A DNA stretch of 59,371 nt from Pleurotus djamor (taxonomy: Eukaryota; Basidiomycota; Agaricomycetes; Agaricales; Pleurotaceae): assembly GCA_029747585.1 (NCBI GenBank), contig JAPEVF010000248.1:1-59371 (forward strand), in the 5' to 3' direction. The position numbers and the translations under genes were made by a program. The notes beneath the pieces are model-generated. The model saw nothing but the letters and a program-made list of their open reading frames with translations, searched no databases and was not told the DNA's origin. Shown here piece after piece: positions 32,837-43,107 of the stretch (within the stretch, counting starts at the first letter, position 1; every line of letters begins with the position of its first letter).

Positions 32837-35126
32837 ATGGAAGGAACGGTATCCACCGCTCCTCAGGGATACATCAACGGTACACAACATCCCGGTGCAG
32901 CAGCACCCGCAGTCCCTTCTGCTCCAGAGGAGACTTCCACCCCTCCGAAACGCAAACCGGGCAGGCCAAAGGGTAGTGGCAAGAAACAACTCCTAACCAC
33001 CGGAGAACCCAAAGTCAAAAGACCTGTTGGTCGGCCGCGGAAGGATGGACTGCCAGCTGGGTCTTTGGGTGTTGTGAAAAGGCCTACCATTCGGAGGTCA
33101 TCGACGGATGCAACTTACGAGCCAATTGCCTCATCTAGTCAGGTATGGTGACCGATCCATGAGACATTTGGTACTGAAAACCTGATACATTACAGGGATT
33201 CACCCAGTGGCGCAATGTTAACACGGATGCCGGTGAGGACTCTCAGCACCGTTCCTCAAAGCGGCCGACTAGTCTCGCCTTCGAGACATCTCAAGAGGTA
33301 GACGAGTGGGCTGAATTGTTGCAGTCTAGACCCAATGTCTTCCTCGCCAACCTCCTTTCCTCCCTTTCAGCTCCCAACCCCGTTTCATCCGCCGGACCTA
33401 GCGTCGAAGAAGCATTCAAATCGAACCTTGTATCTCTATCTTCAGCACAAGCCAAAGTCACACAATCCATTCCATCCCTGTACTCTATCCTCAAAACATT
33501 CTGGCTGCCATCATCACCTGCATATTTCTCACTCACGGCATCCGCATCCACGGCTCGAACACCCCCGGAGCATCGATTCCTGTACTGGGATCCGCAACCA
33601 CTCGTGTTCAATGGAATCCCATGTCCCGTCTGCTCATCCCCCCTCGCGCACAAGGGACGCATTCGTTCTGGCCCGATTAAAGTCTACGACCTCGACAAAC
33701 CCTTCTTCATCATAGGCTGTGAATATGTGTGTAAATCCGGCACGTGTACTGCTTCAACCTCCCCCGAGGGGCGTAAGTTTGCTTCGACCGATCCTTCAAT
33801 TCTTCGCTCGCTCCCGGCAAAGCTGAAGGACGAATTTCCGGCGTACTTATTGCAAGGGGAGAATGACTCGGGTAGCGGTGCAAATATATGGTGTTGGAAA
33901 CCCATGGGTGTGTCAAGGTCATTGTGGAACATGGTCAAGGGAGGTCTGAAGATGGGGCTGAATAAGGAAGTCATTATCCGGCTCGTGCGGTCTATACAGA
34001 ATGGGGTACCGGACGAGACTACTCAGCGGGAAGAAGAGGAGGAAGAGGTTGATGCTGAGCAAGTCGAGGATGAAGTCACGGAAGGCATCTACCACCACCT
34101 TGCAGATCATCACGCTGCTGTGGATGATTCGTTTGAGGACAAGTCCGCCGTAGGTGTATCCAGCGACCTGCCTCCTAACGTTTTCTCACTCACAGATCAG
34201 CTGAATGAGACTTATGCGGACGCATGGCGGGCCAATGCAGCGACTGTTCCTGCTACTACCCCACCATCCGCCAAATTGTCGGTTCTTGAACCTGAGCCAC
34301 GGGCGACGCCTACTCCTACCCCCACGCCCGTCACCCAGCCCGCGTTGACACCGACACCNACGCCACCTGTTCCCGCTGCTGNGCCTCCTCCCCCACCTGC
34401 ACCTCCCACGCCAACTCTTCTCCCGCCCCGGTACGTACCACGAGCCCGCCAGTCAAACCACCTCCTTCGATTCCCGTGACCACGCCCCCGAATCACATGC
34501 CACATCCCACACAAATCCAAGCCTATGGCGGCATGTTTCCCACCAATGGTGGATACCCTTCCTTCCCGGGTGCCTACTCCCCGTATGGGTATCTTCCACC
34601 CAACGGACTGCTCGCTCATAGCCCTCATGGTCATCCCTCGCATTCACCATCCAACTCTTCAGTTAACCAACCATCTGGACCAATGGGGCACTCGCAGCCA
34701 CAACCGCCGCAACCACAGCCGCAACAGCAACCTCCGCCTCAGTCCCACCAGCCACCACCTCCTCCTCCACACCAACAGCAGCAACCACCCACTTCGACTA
34801 CGAATCTCATGACAATTGGATCCAACCCACTCAAACGGCCGTATGGTACATTCATGGCAAGTCAGATGTCGCGTCAATCTAGCGGGAGTGTTGCCGGACC
34901 ATCCAATGGTGTCAATGGAGGGTTGTCGGCTTCCACAAGTGGGCCGTCCTTGGAGCCTGTGTCCAAGCGCGCTCCCCGGCACTGTTGTAAATGTGGTTCG
35001 CAGGACTGCAAAGGCAAGGGAGGCCGCAGTTTCTGCATGAACGCCTGCCAGGATTGTGGAAAGCTGGACTGTAAAGGGAGGAATAGTCGACGACCGGATA
35101 AAGTGTGCGCTGAGGCCTGGAACTAA
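32837..35126 (+). CDS. DUF6729 protein with AT-hooks and Cys-rich C-terminus
   Basis: Predicted nuclear DNA-associated protein of unknown function. The N-terminus has two AT-hook motifs (KRKPGRPKGSGKK and KRPVGRPRKDG). After one intron at about 33142-33196 comes a DUF6729-like region: HRFLYWDPQPLVFNGIPCPV with CSSPLAHKGRIRSGP, KVYDLDKPFFIIGCEYVC and SLPAKLKDEFPAYL. An acidic stretch and a long Pro/Gln-rich region follow. The last 50 residues have a Cys-rich repeat, CCKCGSQDCKGKGG and CQDCGKLDCKGRNSRRPDK. Frame changes between 34382 and 34476, where no intron of correct phase was found; Ns at 34359 and 34382 are close. Dropping both Ns, or restoring one base, would make a single frame, so I treat this as a sequence error in one intact gene. 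DUF6729 is otherwise known to me mainly from basidiomycete transposon-related proteins. Confidence 0.75.
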
Positions 35127-35373
35127 ACTAACAATCAGTGTATTTGTTCAATGTTCATCTCCCCTTTGGGACTAGGGACTCAGCACGTCTTTTTTATAAC
35201 GACTGACGAATGTTTCTTATTATTCATGACACGAATTTACTTTCTGTATCCTATATACCAATACGTGTAGTCATGTAATCTTCTTGTGTACATCAGCCAG
35301 CATGTCTTCCCCATCCAGGAAGTAATTGGGAAAACGACGATCTCCACAAATTCGATAATATTTTATGTTGGAT

Positions 35374-35391
35374 GAATATTATGTAATATTC
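35374..35391. repeat. 18-bp palindrome
   Basis: GAATATTA and TAATATTC are perfect 8-bp inverted arms around a TG spacer. The site lies 250 bp past the DUF6729 stop and 310 bp before the Atg15-like start. It could be a protein-binding site or a chance AT-rich palindrome. Confidence 0.5.
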
Positions 35392-35522
35392 GCGGAAGAC
35401 AGCAGCGCAGCACCATCCGACGNTTTTTGCTCCTTGCTCTCCAACCACTACCATCCATGAACGTTTCATGATCGTTACGGCAAATACTGGTGCGCTTTCT
35501 TCGATATCGCTTTCAAATTCCC

Positions 35523-35550
35523 TGTTCGTTGCTCATTGTTCGTTGCTCAT
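35523..35550 (+). repeat. Perfect tandem 14-mer, two copies
   Basis: TGTTCGTTGCTCAT is repeated twice without a gap at 35523-35536 and 35537-35550. It lies in the presumed promoter of the Atg15-like gene. Confidence 0.7.
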
Positions 35551-35704
35551 TATGGACCACGGAACAGGCCTATTCTTAGAAGTTTGAAATACTTAGTTGA
35601 CTTTATTCGAGTGCACGTTTTCGGAGCAATTCTAATTTACGAGACGACTAGTGAGTTCCTGCCATCCTTCGGATAGACTTTGTGTGTACTGATTGCAACA
35701 GACT

Positions 35705-37163
35705 ATGTTGCTCGATCTCCCTGTTACGCTAATAAACCTTCTATTATCGGCGTTCATACCGCGCGCGGACCCTCCAACGAATGGTCTGACCTTCCGGTTG
35801 CGCCACCAACATGCCGTGTTCAATGACTCGAGAATCGTCTTTCACGATGCACCCCACGACATATCCTTTACGACACACCCCGACCTCTATTACTCTGGAC
35901 TCCGCTCCCGACCGATAAACATCCACAGACCTTCCTCCATGGATGCATTTCACGCCACGCGGAAAGCGCGTCGGATGAGGATGAACAAGCACTCGAACTT
36001 AACCTGGGACGAGAATCTTGTGGATTCTCCAGACACGACTAGTCGGGAGACATTACTTTTGCTTGCGAAGATGACGAATAACGCGTATACTCAACCGAAC
36101 GCGAGTGATTGGTACCCCATCGGTGAAAAAGGATTCCCGGACAACAAGACCATTCCGTTTGGATGGGAACCTGATGCGGATGGATTTAGGGGGCATGTCT
36201 TTGTGTCGGAGGATGAACGCACAGTAGTGGTCAGTGTCAAAGGGACTAGTGCGGGATGGCTTGTAGGGGGAGGTGGTCCAACGGTAGCGAAGGACAAGCT
36301 GAACGATAATCTACTGTTTTCATGTTGTTGCGCAAAGGTCGGGCCGACGTGGTCGCCGGTGTGTGACTGTCATCGTGGAGGGTACAAATGCGCGCAAGGT
36401 TGCTTGGAGAAATCCCTGGCGGACGAGAGTCTGTTTTATTCCGTCGGCATCGTGAGTCTTCAATCGTATGGAGAAACCCTGGTCATTGACTTTCTTGGTA
36501 GAATCTCTACAATAACGTCACGTATATGTACCCCAATGCTAATATCTGGCTTACTGGTCATTCTCTTGGAGGCTCTTTGGCTGCATTGATAGGCAACACT
36601 TTCGGCGCGCCAACTGTAGCCTTTGAGACCCCTCCGGAGAAGCTCGCTGCAAGGCGGTTGCACCTACCCTCACCAGTAAGCCTATCTACTTCGGTCCTGC
36701 GAACAATCGCTTACATGGTTTTTCCAGCCATCAGTCCTCTCTCACATCACACATGTTTACCACACAGCCGACCCCATTGCGATGGGAGTTTGTAATGGAG
36801 TTACATCTTTGTGTGCGATCGGTGGTTATGCTATGGAATCGAAGTGCGTTCAGTGCTTCGTATCATTATGCAGGAATTGGTACTCACGTTCCTTGAAGAT
36901 GTCACCAAGGCAAAGTCATTCTTTTTGACACTGTCACCGATCTGGGATGGAGTGTTGACTCCCGTACGCATGGTATCGTCGTTGTCATTGACAAAGTCCT
37001 GTCCACAAGCTGGTGGCAAGATAAACACTCGGAAGACGAAGGCGGTAGGGAAGTTCCCGAGGCCAAGGAACAGAGTGACTGTGTAGATTGCTATAGCTGG
37101 GAATTTGTCGACGACAGTGAGAAGCTAGACCTCAGAGGAGGTGATTGCTATCTGGGTGCGTAG
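35705..37163 (+). CDS. ATG15: Atg15-type autophagic lipase
   Basis: Predicted vacuolar class-3 lipase Atg15, which degrades autophagic and multivesicular-body membranes. The ATG at 35705 begins [19 protein letters not shown], a short N-terminal hydrophobic segment that would act as signal anchor. [58 protein letters not shown] and [20 protein letters not shown] are Atg15-like blocks. [20 protein letters not shown] follows. The catalytic Ser lies in [17 protein letters not shown] (GxSxG), and the later exon [19 protein letters not shown] carries the catalytic Asp. The C-terminal exons give [20 protein letters not shown] and [13 protein letters not shown]. About four exons. The presence of all blocks makes the assignment strong. 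Confidence 0.9.
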
Positions 37164-37533
37164 TAGACGTTGGATGTCATAGTTAGGTCGTTTTCTTGAG
37201 AATTGGACTCTAACTGGAGGTTGATCGACATATTAGGGAGCCTCTCTTCAGGTCCGCGCACCCAATAGGCTCGGCGTACATAAGTAAGTATTGGCAAGGA
37301 GCATGGAATCAAATCAGCGACCAATACAACACATGTCCTCTGCTGGCATCTGATACAAGGGACTATGGAAGCTATTCTTGATAGTATTTTCCCACTGCCC
37401 GTCAAGCTCGCAACCGCATTTTATACCCCATACCCCATGCCTATTGTTTTCTTTCTGAACTCCCCGCGCCGACTCATAGTCGGTGAATAGTCGTCTGAAC
37501 TAGCCTCCGTACCAACTTCTACCCCCACGATAT
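37164..37533. other. Intergenic region
   Basis: About 370 bp between two plus-strand genes, with no supported ORF. It should carry the lipase 3' end and the F-box promoter. No distinct elements were recognised. Confidence 0.4.
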
Positions 37534-38859
37534 ATGGTCCTCACGCATCCCCTCTCCGAAGCCACTTGCCAAACTTGCGGCTTCCTAACTGGTTCACTCG
37601 CACGTGCATCACCTAAATGCCCAACTGCATACGTTCCTCACTTCATCACTGATCATGAAGAATCTGTCGCCTTCGCGAGACGCCTCGATCATGACGTTGA
37701 AATCCTTGATCACCACATCTCGAGCATGCAAGCACAGCTCGACCAGCTCAAATCGATGCGATCAGCTGCATCGTTGCGAAGTGCGCACACAAAGAACCGA
37801 GTCATCCCAGCCATCTCTCGTCTGCCGGATGAAGTTATGCTTCACATATTCCACCTCGGAAGTAGACCTGACTCCTCCCAGTCGTCTGACCTGGACGCCT
37901 TGGCGCACTCGAGACTTCGTCCACTTGTCCCTGTTTCGCACGTATGTCATCGTTGGCGCGATCTCGTGCTATCTGAGGCTCGTCTTTGGACGTTCATTGC
38001 CTTACCCCTGGCTGAGAGTCTCCTTTCAGTCTATCTCAGTCGCTCAAAATCCCGGCCCTTGACAATAATGTGCACCAATCCTGAAACCCCGCTGTCGCCG
38101 CTCCTCTTGAATCATTCTCACAGGTGGAGATCCCTCATCTATCCCAACGCTCATGTCTTCCGCCAACTCCAGAGCCCGAAAATCCAGCTTCCCATGCTTC
38201 AAAGCGTGGTCCAAGGTGGCAAGTCAGCTTACCCCCAGCAAACCTATCATCATTCCTTCCCGCGCCATCAGATTCACCGCCTTGTTACCCGTTTCACTGA
38301 GGCGACGAGTGATATGCAGTGGGTCTTCGTCAAGTTTGATCACCTCGTATCCTTGGAGGTGACGTTGGGTCCCGAATGTGGTTATGCACCCCTGGAGTTA
38401 TCCCTTTCGCATCCACAGTTACGGCACCTATGCCTAAATCTCACACAGCCGATACATCCGTCGGCATCATTGTCCCCGTTAAACCTCCTACTTCGTAACC
38501 TGACGCTCCCTGCGCTTGAAACCCTCCGTATCACAAGCACCTCGATTTCCGAAGCCGCCATCGATGAACTTTTGGGGAACCTGAGTGGTTTTCTTTCACG
38601 CTCGTCTTGCCCGTTGCGGGTGTTGCAGCTCGTGGGTAATGGGTGGTCTCCATTGAAGTTGCTCTCTTATGCTTCCGATGCAACACATGTCGAACTGCTT
38701 CGCGACGCGGTCCCAGAATCACTGAAACCGCCTCCCAAATTTAAGAGGGTTGAACCTGCGGCATTTATGACGGCGGATGACAGACTGACGCCTTGTGGTA
38801 TCAGGCCGGGGAGTCGGTGTCACATCGACTTCAGAGATATCTCGATCACAAGTCAATAA
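37534..38859 (+). CDS. F-box protein, 441 aa
   Basis: Single-exon F-box protein, a presumed substrate adaptor of an SCF ubiquitin ligase. The N-terminus has a Cys-containing lead (CQTCGFLTGSLARASPKC), then a coiled coil (residues 50-75, RRLDHDVEILDHHISSMQAQ). The F-box follows at about residues 90-140: ISRLPDEVMLHIFHLG and LVPVSHVCHRWRDLVLSEAR, then LWTFIALPLAESLLSVYLSR. The rest is a Leu-rich region of the type common in Agaricomycete F-box families. This layout (coiled coil, F-box, LRR-like tail) is typical of the large lineage-specific F-box expansions. Target unknown. Confidence 0.85.
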   Translation: MVLTHPLSEATCQTCGFLTGSLARASPKCPTAYVPHFITDHEESVAFARRLDHDVEILDHHISSMQAQLDQLKSMRSAASLRSAHTKNRVIPAISRLPDEVMLHIFHLGSRPDSSQSSDLDALAHSRLRPLVPVSHVCHRWRDLVLSEARLWTFIALPLAESLLSVYLSRSKSRPLTIMCTNPETPLSPLLLNHSHRWRSLIYPNAHVFRQLQSPKIQLPMLQSVVQGGKSAYPQQTYHHSFPRHQIHRLVTRFTEATSDMQWVFVKFDHLVSLEVTLGPECGYAPLELSLSHPQLRHLCLNLTQPIHPSASLSPLNLLLRNLTLPALETLRITSTSISEAAIDELLGNLSGFLSRSSCPLRVLQLVGNGWSPLKLLSYASDATHVELLRDAVPESLKPPPKFKRVEPAAFMTADDRLTPCGIRPGSRCHIDFRDISITSQ

Positions 38860-39472
38860 TTATGGAGTTTAGCAGGTCTATACTCAGTTCAGTCCACATA
38901 TTGGGCAAACTGCACAAAATACTCAGTGTCTGCAGAATGCAACATTGAAGTTCCATACCACACCGCAAGTTGCTGCACTTATACTTGATAACTTGGCTTC
39001 AAACGCCGCCGCATTGATCCTCACTCTCGCCGCTATCATACTATCTACCACCGACAAGGTCCTTTCACCGTTTAACTCCCCTCCCGCGAGGTTATACATA
39101 GGCCGGCTAGCCGTGATGCTGAATTGAGATATGTGATCCTCTTACCCTTTTATCAAGGCTGCGCCGTTTAGCATGCGGTTCGGGCTACCTCAGACATCCC
39201 ATCAAGTATATGCCTAGTCAACCATGTAAACCGACATCGGGAATCTATTGCATCAGATTTCATGGTCTTCCTTTCCGTACTTTCGCTCGCCAAGTTCAAC
39301 TTCATCTACTCTGGCCAACCGGGAAGCTCTATGTCGCTATGTATAAATACTGACCATAGATGTCTGTCAGAGGCCAACAGACGTTGTTCACCATCCCATC
39401 TTCACTATATCTCTTCATCTCATTCGCATTCCTTGATTTCATTCACGCTTCATTCTACCTAGAACTTCGACA
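38860..39472. other. Intergenic region and promoter of the PEP-mutase-family gene
   Basis: About 610 bp without a supported gene; the ORF at 38945-39127 has no recognisable features. The final 130 bp form a good promoter (separate TATA entry) with a C/T-rich leader before the ATG. Confidence 0.45.
39342..39349 (+). promoter_or_regulatory. TATA box of the isocitrate-lyase/PEP-mutase family gene
   Basis: TATAAATA lies about 125-130 bp upstream of the ATG at 39473 and is followed by a C/T-rich tract, which fits a core promoter for an expressed gene. Confidence 0.55.
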
Positions 39473-40800
39473 ATGGCCCCCGCTCCCGATCATTTTACAT
39501 CTGCCCCTGCCCCTGCTGTTCCTGCCCCCGCGGCTGACCCATATGTCGATGCCAACGACGTGTACTGCAACCCTCGTCTAGACCCCAAGAACTACCTTGA
39601 GGGACCCCTCTCTGAGAACCCTGCCACCCGACTCCGTCAGATGCTTGCGCGACCTGGCATTGTCGTGAGTACCTTCTCATCAATATATCCAAGATTTCCA
39701 TCGTTAACTCATCTATCAAAGGTCGCACCTGGTATTTGCGACGGTATCAGCGCTAGATGTGCAATTGAAGCTGGCTTCGACTGCCTCTACCAATCTGGTG
39801 CCGCCACCACTGCCTCCCGTATGGGACAACCTGATCTTGCTATTGCCACCCTCAACGATTTCGTTGGTGTAAGTGCATTTAACCTTTCTAACCACCCACA
39901 ATGTGTCGACGATATCCTCTCCTAGTCCGCACAAATGGTGTGCAGTATCGACCCCACTGTCCCCGTCATCGCCGATGCGGACACTGGTTTCGGTGGCCCC
40001 GCCATGGTCGGCCGAACTGTCACCCAATACGCCAAAGCCGGCGTCGCTGGTCTCCACATTGAAGACCAGGTTCAGACCAAGCGATGTGGTCATCTGTTGG
40101 GCAAGCAAGTTGTCTCACGCGAGGAGTTCATCACCCGTATCCGTGCTGCTGTCATCGCTCGAGACTCCATCCCCGACGGATCCGATTTCGTGAGTATTCT
40201 CCTGGACTTTTTTGTGCCAGAGGATCCTCATCTTCTTAATTGCGTTGCGTAGGTTATCATCGGCCGTACCGACTCTGCCCAAGTCCTCGGAATGGAGGAA
40301 GCTATCGAACGATTGAAACTCGCTGCTGCCGCCGGTGCAGATGTGTGTTTCATTGAAGGTGTTAAGTCCAAGGATTTGCTCGAGTCCACTGTGGCTGCAT
40401 TAGCACCCAAGCCCGTCCTGGTCAATGTCATATCTGGCGGCCTTACCCCTCCTTTCACTTACAAAGAAGCTGAGCAAATGGGTGCCAAAATCATCAGTGC
40501 GCTTTTCCTACTGTCACTACTCCTTCGTCCGAGGGTGTCTGAACTCGATCCTTAGTTTTCTCACTCGTTTCTTGTGTTGCAATGGTGCATGCTTGCAGAG
40601 CTGCCATGCAATCGCTCAAGAAGACAGGCACGGACTTTGTCTCTGCTCAGGGCATGGACCCTAAAGCATTCTTCCAGGTTATGGGTAAGCACCTCCCCCG
40701 GGTCCGTACTGCACCATTTTTGATTTCCGTTCCCGCAGGTCTCGACTCTGTCATTGAACTAGATGCCCAAGCTGGTGGCTCGGCTTTTGCTGTAGTGTAG
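39473..40800 (+). CDS. Isocitrate lyase / PEP mutase superfamily enzyme
   Basis: Predicted C-C or C-P lyase of the isocitrate-lyase/PEP-mutase superfamily, in the fungal group that includes oxaloacetate acetylhydrolase (oxalate formation), dimethylmalate lyase and methylisocitrate-lyase-like enzymes. About six exons. A Pro/Ala-rich N-terminus of about 30 residues precedes the barrel. Visible blocks: APGICDGISARCAIEAGFDC, YQSGAATTASRMGQPDLAIA, the Mg-binding VIADADTGFGGPAMVGRTVT, LHIEDQVQTKRCGHLLGKQ with the catalytic-loop KRCGH, and IIGRTDSAQVLGMEEAIERL. The end is a short QAGGSAFAVV. Which reaction it performs cannot be read from the sequence; an oxalate role is plausible for a wood- or litter-associated basidiomycete but is inference. 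Confidence 0.85.
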
Positions 40801-41037
40801 TGTAATGAGTTTCACCCTCGTAGATACCTTGAAGTGTCCGAGATGAATCGTACACTCGCTCCTAAATCATAACCCAGCTCCTATCGGGACCGAGGGGATC
40901 AAAAGGTAGGTCAAGACGTGTGTTTGGATGCACATGTCCAACAGGCATGGTAGATCTTGAAGAGGAAAAGCGATGTTCACATTCAAAAGCCCCAAAAGTC
41001 AGGAATACAAGATGATGACAACAAACACTCTTTGAAA

Positions 41038-41520
41038 CTACTTCGACTCATACGACCAATCCACTTCAAGAACACCTGATTCAAGGGGAGCGAAATTCTT
41101 GAAGAGGCCAGGTGACATGTCCAGGGCATATCGCTCACAACCTTCGCATCTGTCCACTATTGTGGCGTCGACAGCCCGTCCGTCGTCTGTGAAACCCAAT
41201 CAATAGTTAGGAGCTCGCCCTTACATGTTGTGTACAGTGTATGAAGGCGGGCTTACGGTAGACCATGACGTGTTTGAAGCAATGCTGGTTCGCGTCAAAT
41301 TCTTCGGTTGAGATTGCTATGACATGATCGTTGTCGTTACTATGCGCCCCGCATGCTCCCTGCCCGGTATGATACCATGTTGCTGAAGAAATGATTCAGT
41401 GAGACGCGGCGTACCAACCTCATGGGAATACGCACCTTTACCATGATTACCGTGCACAAAACGAGCCACAAAAGCGAGGAAGAAAAGTGATAGCGTGTGG
41501 TATGACCAAGGATTCATCAT
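41038..41520 (-). CDS. Secreted RlpA-like double-psi beta-barrel protein
   Basis: Small secreted protein with an RlpA-like double-psi beta-barrel, the fold of barwin, expansin domain 1 and fungal riboflavin-aldehyde-forming-enzyme-like proteins. The start MMNPWSYHTLSLFFLAFVAR gives a signal peptide ending near FVHG. Splicing from GGTAAAG (GTGCGT donor) to CAACATGG restores the domain start ATWYHTGQGACGAHSNDND, then VIAISTEEFDANQHCFKHVM. A second intron joins VYH to DDGRAVDATIVDRCEGCERY and ALDMSPGLFKNFAPLESGV. The conserved Cys pairs (GACG, HCF, DRCEGC) and the DLSP-like turn are all present. About 110 mature residues. A longer frame upstream (to 41703) was rejected because the signal peptide sits at this ATG. 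Such proteins are often abundant in fungal secretomes; the ligand is unknown. Confidence 0.85.
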
Positions 41521-42463
41521 TTCGATGAAGGAATAACTTGAAAGTGGGTTGCAGTGACTGGTCGAGATAGAGTCTATACAGAGAACGCTTTCTTGACGCG
41601 TTTCCAAAGTGTAGAGAGCGTGTATCCGAGCGACCGTGGATAGCGATGAAAGAGCGAAGCCGCGGTAGAAAGAATGTGGTGTAGAAAGAATGTGGTGGGA
41701 CACCGAGAGCGACCTAGGTGGGAGGACAAGAGGGACTAGGAGAGGAATAGGATGTGGGCGAAAATGAAGGCGAAGTAGGTAAGAAACTTGATCTTATATA
41801 TGACCGCCAAGGGCGTGAAAATTTGGCCCGAACATACGTACATTCTCGATCGCGGCCCACAGTTCCCGCCGCCTTCCCTCTCACTCGGAGTCGCCGATGG
41901 TACGCCTCGTGCCAACACGACCCAGCGCTGCTAGACCCCGTAGGAAAGGGCCTGGAAAGGACGACTGCGACTTTGAACCAGTTCAATTGGCATTTTCAAT
42001 ACTCCGGAGGTTGTTTGAACTCGGACCTAGTGGCACTAAGTAATTGACTACCCTAACTCAAATATAGGAGTCATGTACTGAGCAGAAACCAACAGAGAAA
42101 TCGTGCGTGTATTCATCATTAAGTGCCCTATGATATACCCAAGGCGAGTTTACAAATAAAGTATCCAAATCATATCCAAGTGGCACAATTCAAGACTAAA
42201 GAGAATGGAAAACGTCTATGCGGTATCAAAATTCTCCAGGAAACGACTTCCTCGCTTTCCACCAGGCGGCAAACATTCTTGGGGCTTACTCTTCTTTCCC
42301 CAACTCGAGATATATCCTATCGATCGGGAAGTCAAGCTCTTGCTACTCGATCGCGAAGCTCTCGAACCAGAACTTCCTGGTGATCGTCCAAGGGTTTCTG
42401 CACCAGACATAAATAAGAAGAAAGGGAAACATGTTAGCACCAGTCGATGAGGGACATGGCGAG
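41521..42463. other. Intergenic region
   Basis: About 940 bp between the DPBB gene start and the DUF4112 stop. Short ORFs on both strands overlap each other and show no family. A 16-bp tandem duplication lies at 41665-41696 in the presumed promoter of the secreted protein. Nothing else was recognised. Confidence 0.4.
41665..41696. repeat. Perfect tandem 16-mer, two copies
   Basis: GTAGAAAGAATGTGGT occurs twice back to back (41665-41680 and 41681-41696), about 145-175 bp upstream of the minus-strand secreted-protein start. It may be a replication-slippage product. Confidence 0.7.
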
Positions 42464-43092
42464 TTAATGACCATTAGCCGAGGTCCCCTCCGCCAGAGGT
42501 GGGGCAACGCGAGTACCACCCGTGAGTGCCTCGCCTTTCTCGCGACCGGCGCCGGGTTTAATTTGTTGAGCATCGTTCTTGGTGACACCTGGTGCGATCT
42601 CTTTCGAAGGCCCTGCCGTAGCGCTAGCCGGTGCAGATTTAGCTGCATCTTTGCCTTTCTTCTTCCTTGCCGCCTTGGCGTTCTCTTTCTGAATTTTATC
42701 CGGGTCGCCACCCTCAGCACGGATCTTGATGAATTCTTCGCCACGAATTCGGAGAAACTCCTCCAAGAGGGCGGCATTGCGCGAGTTGGCCTTCCATACA
42801 GCGAGAAGGACGTCTCCTACCAGAGGGATGAACGATATAGCTCCTGAGACCGCGTTGTTAAACCCCATCCGCCGCACAAGCCACGAAGGAAGCCTGAAAC
42901 AGTTCGTCAACATCAGCAAGCGCAATTATATGTTCGCACTCACTCTGCTTGCTTGGCCTTTCGTACAACAAAGAAATAATTCAGGCAAATATTTGTAACA
43001 TCTCCAACTATGGGTATCAGACCTTGAGCGGCACTCCATCAGCATTATGGATATATGAAGTGGGTTTATACACTTACCGATGAAGAAGGTCC
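42464..43092 (-). CDS. DUF4112 protein, 5' part missing
   Basis: Three exons of a DUF4112 family membrane protein of unknown function. The first visible coding piece (ending ...TFFIG at about 43078) leads, after an intron, to LIPIVGDVTNICLNYFFVV with RKAKQ, then LPSWLVRRMGFNNAVSGAIS, FIPLVGDVLLAVWKANSRNA and ALLEEFLRIRGEEFIKIRAE. The repeated IPxVGD motif in two hydrophobic segments is characteristic of the family. The C-terminus is Lys/Ala-rich and disordered, ending GTSANGH. The N-terminal coding sequence is absent: instead of it, a cluster of Ns at 43093-43107 is followed by kinase sequence. The gene is therefore cut by what is probably an assembly join. Confidence 0.72.
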
Positions 43093-43107
43093 NAGCNCNN
43101 ACTCNGN
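43093..43107. other. N cluster joining two unrelated genes
   Basis: Six of fifteen bases are N. Upstream (higher coordinates) the minus strand encodes a CDK up to [10 protein letters not shown]; downstream it encodes the interior of a DUF4112 protein. Neither gene is complete at this point, which suggests a false join or a collapsed gap. Confidence 0.7.

Larger units (their letters stand above)
35127..35704. other. Intergenic region upstream of the Atg15-like gene
   Basis: These 578 bp contain no gene. They include an AT-rich stretch with an 18-bp palindrome (35374-35391), an N at 35423 and a perfect 14-bp tandem duplication (35523-35550), the latter about 155 bp upstream of the next start. 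Confidence 0.5.
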
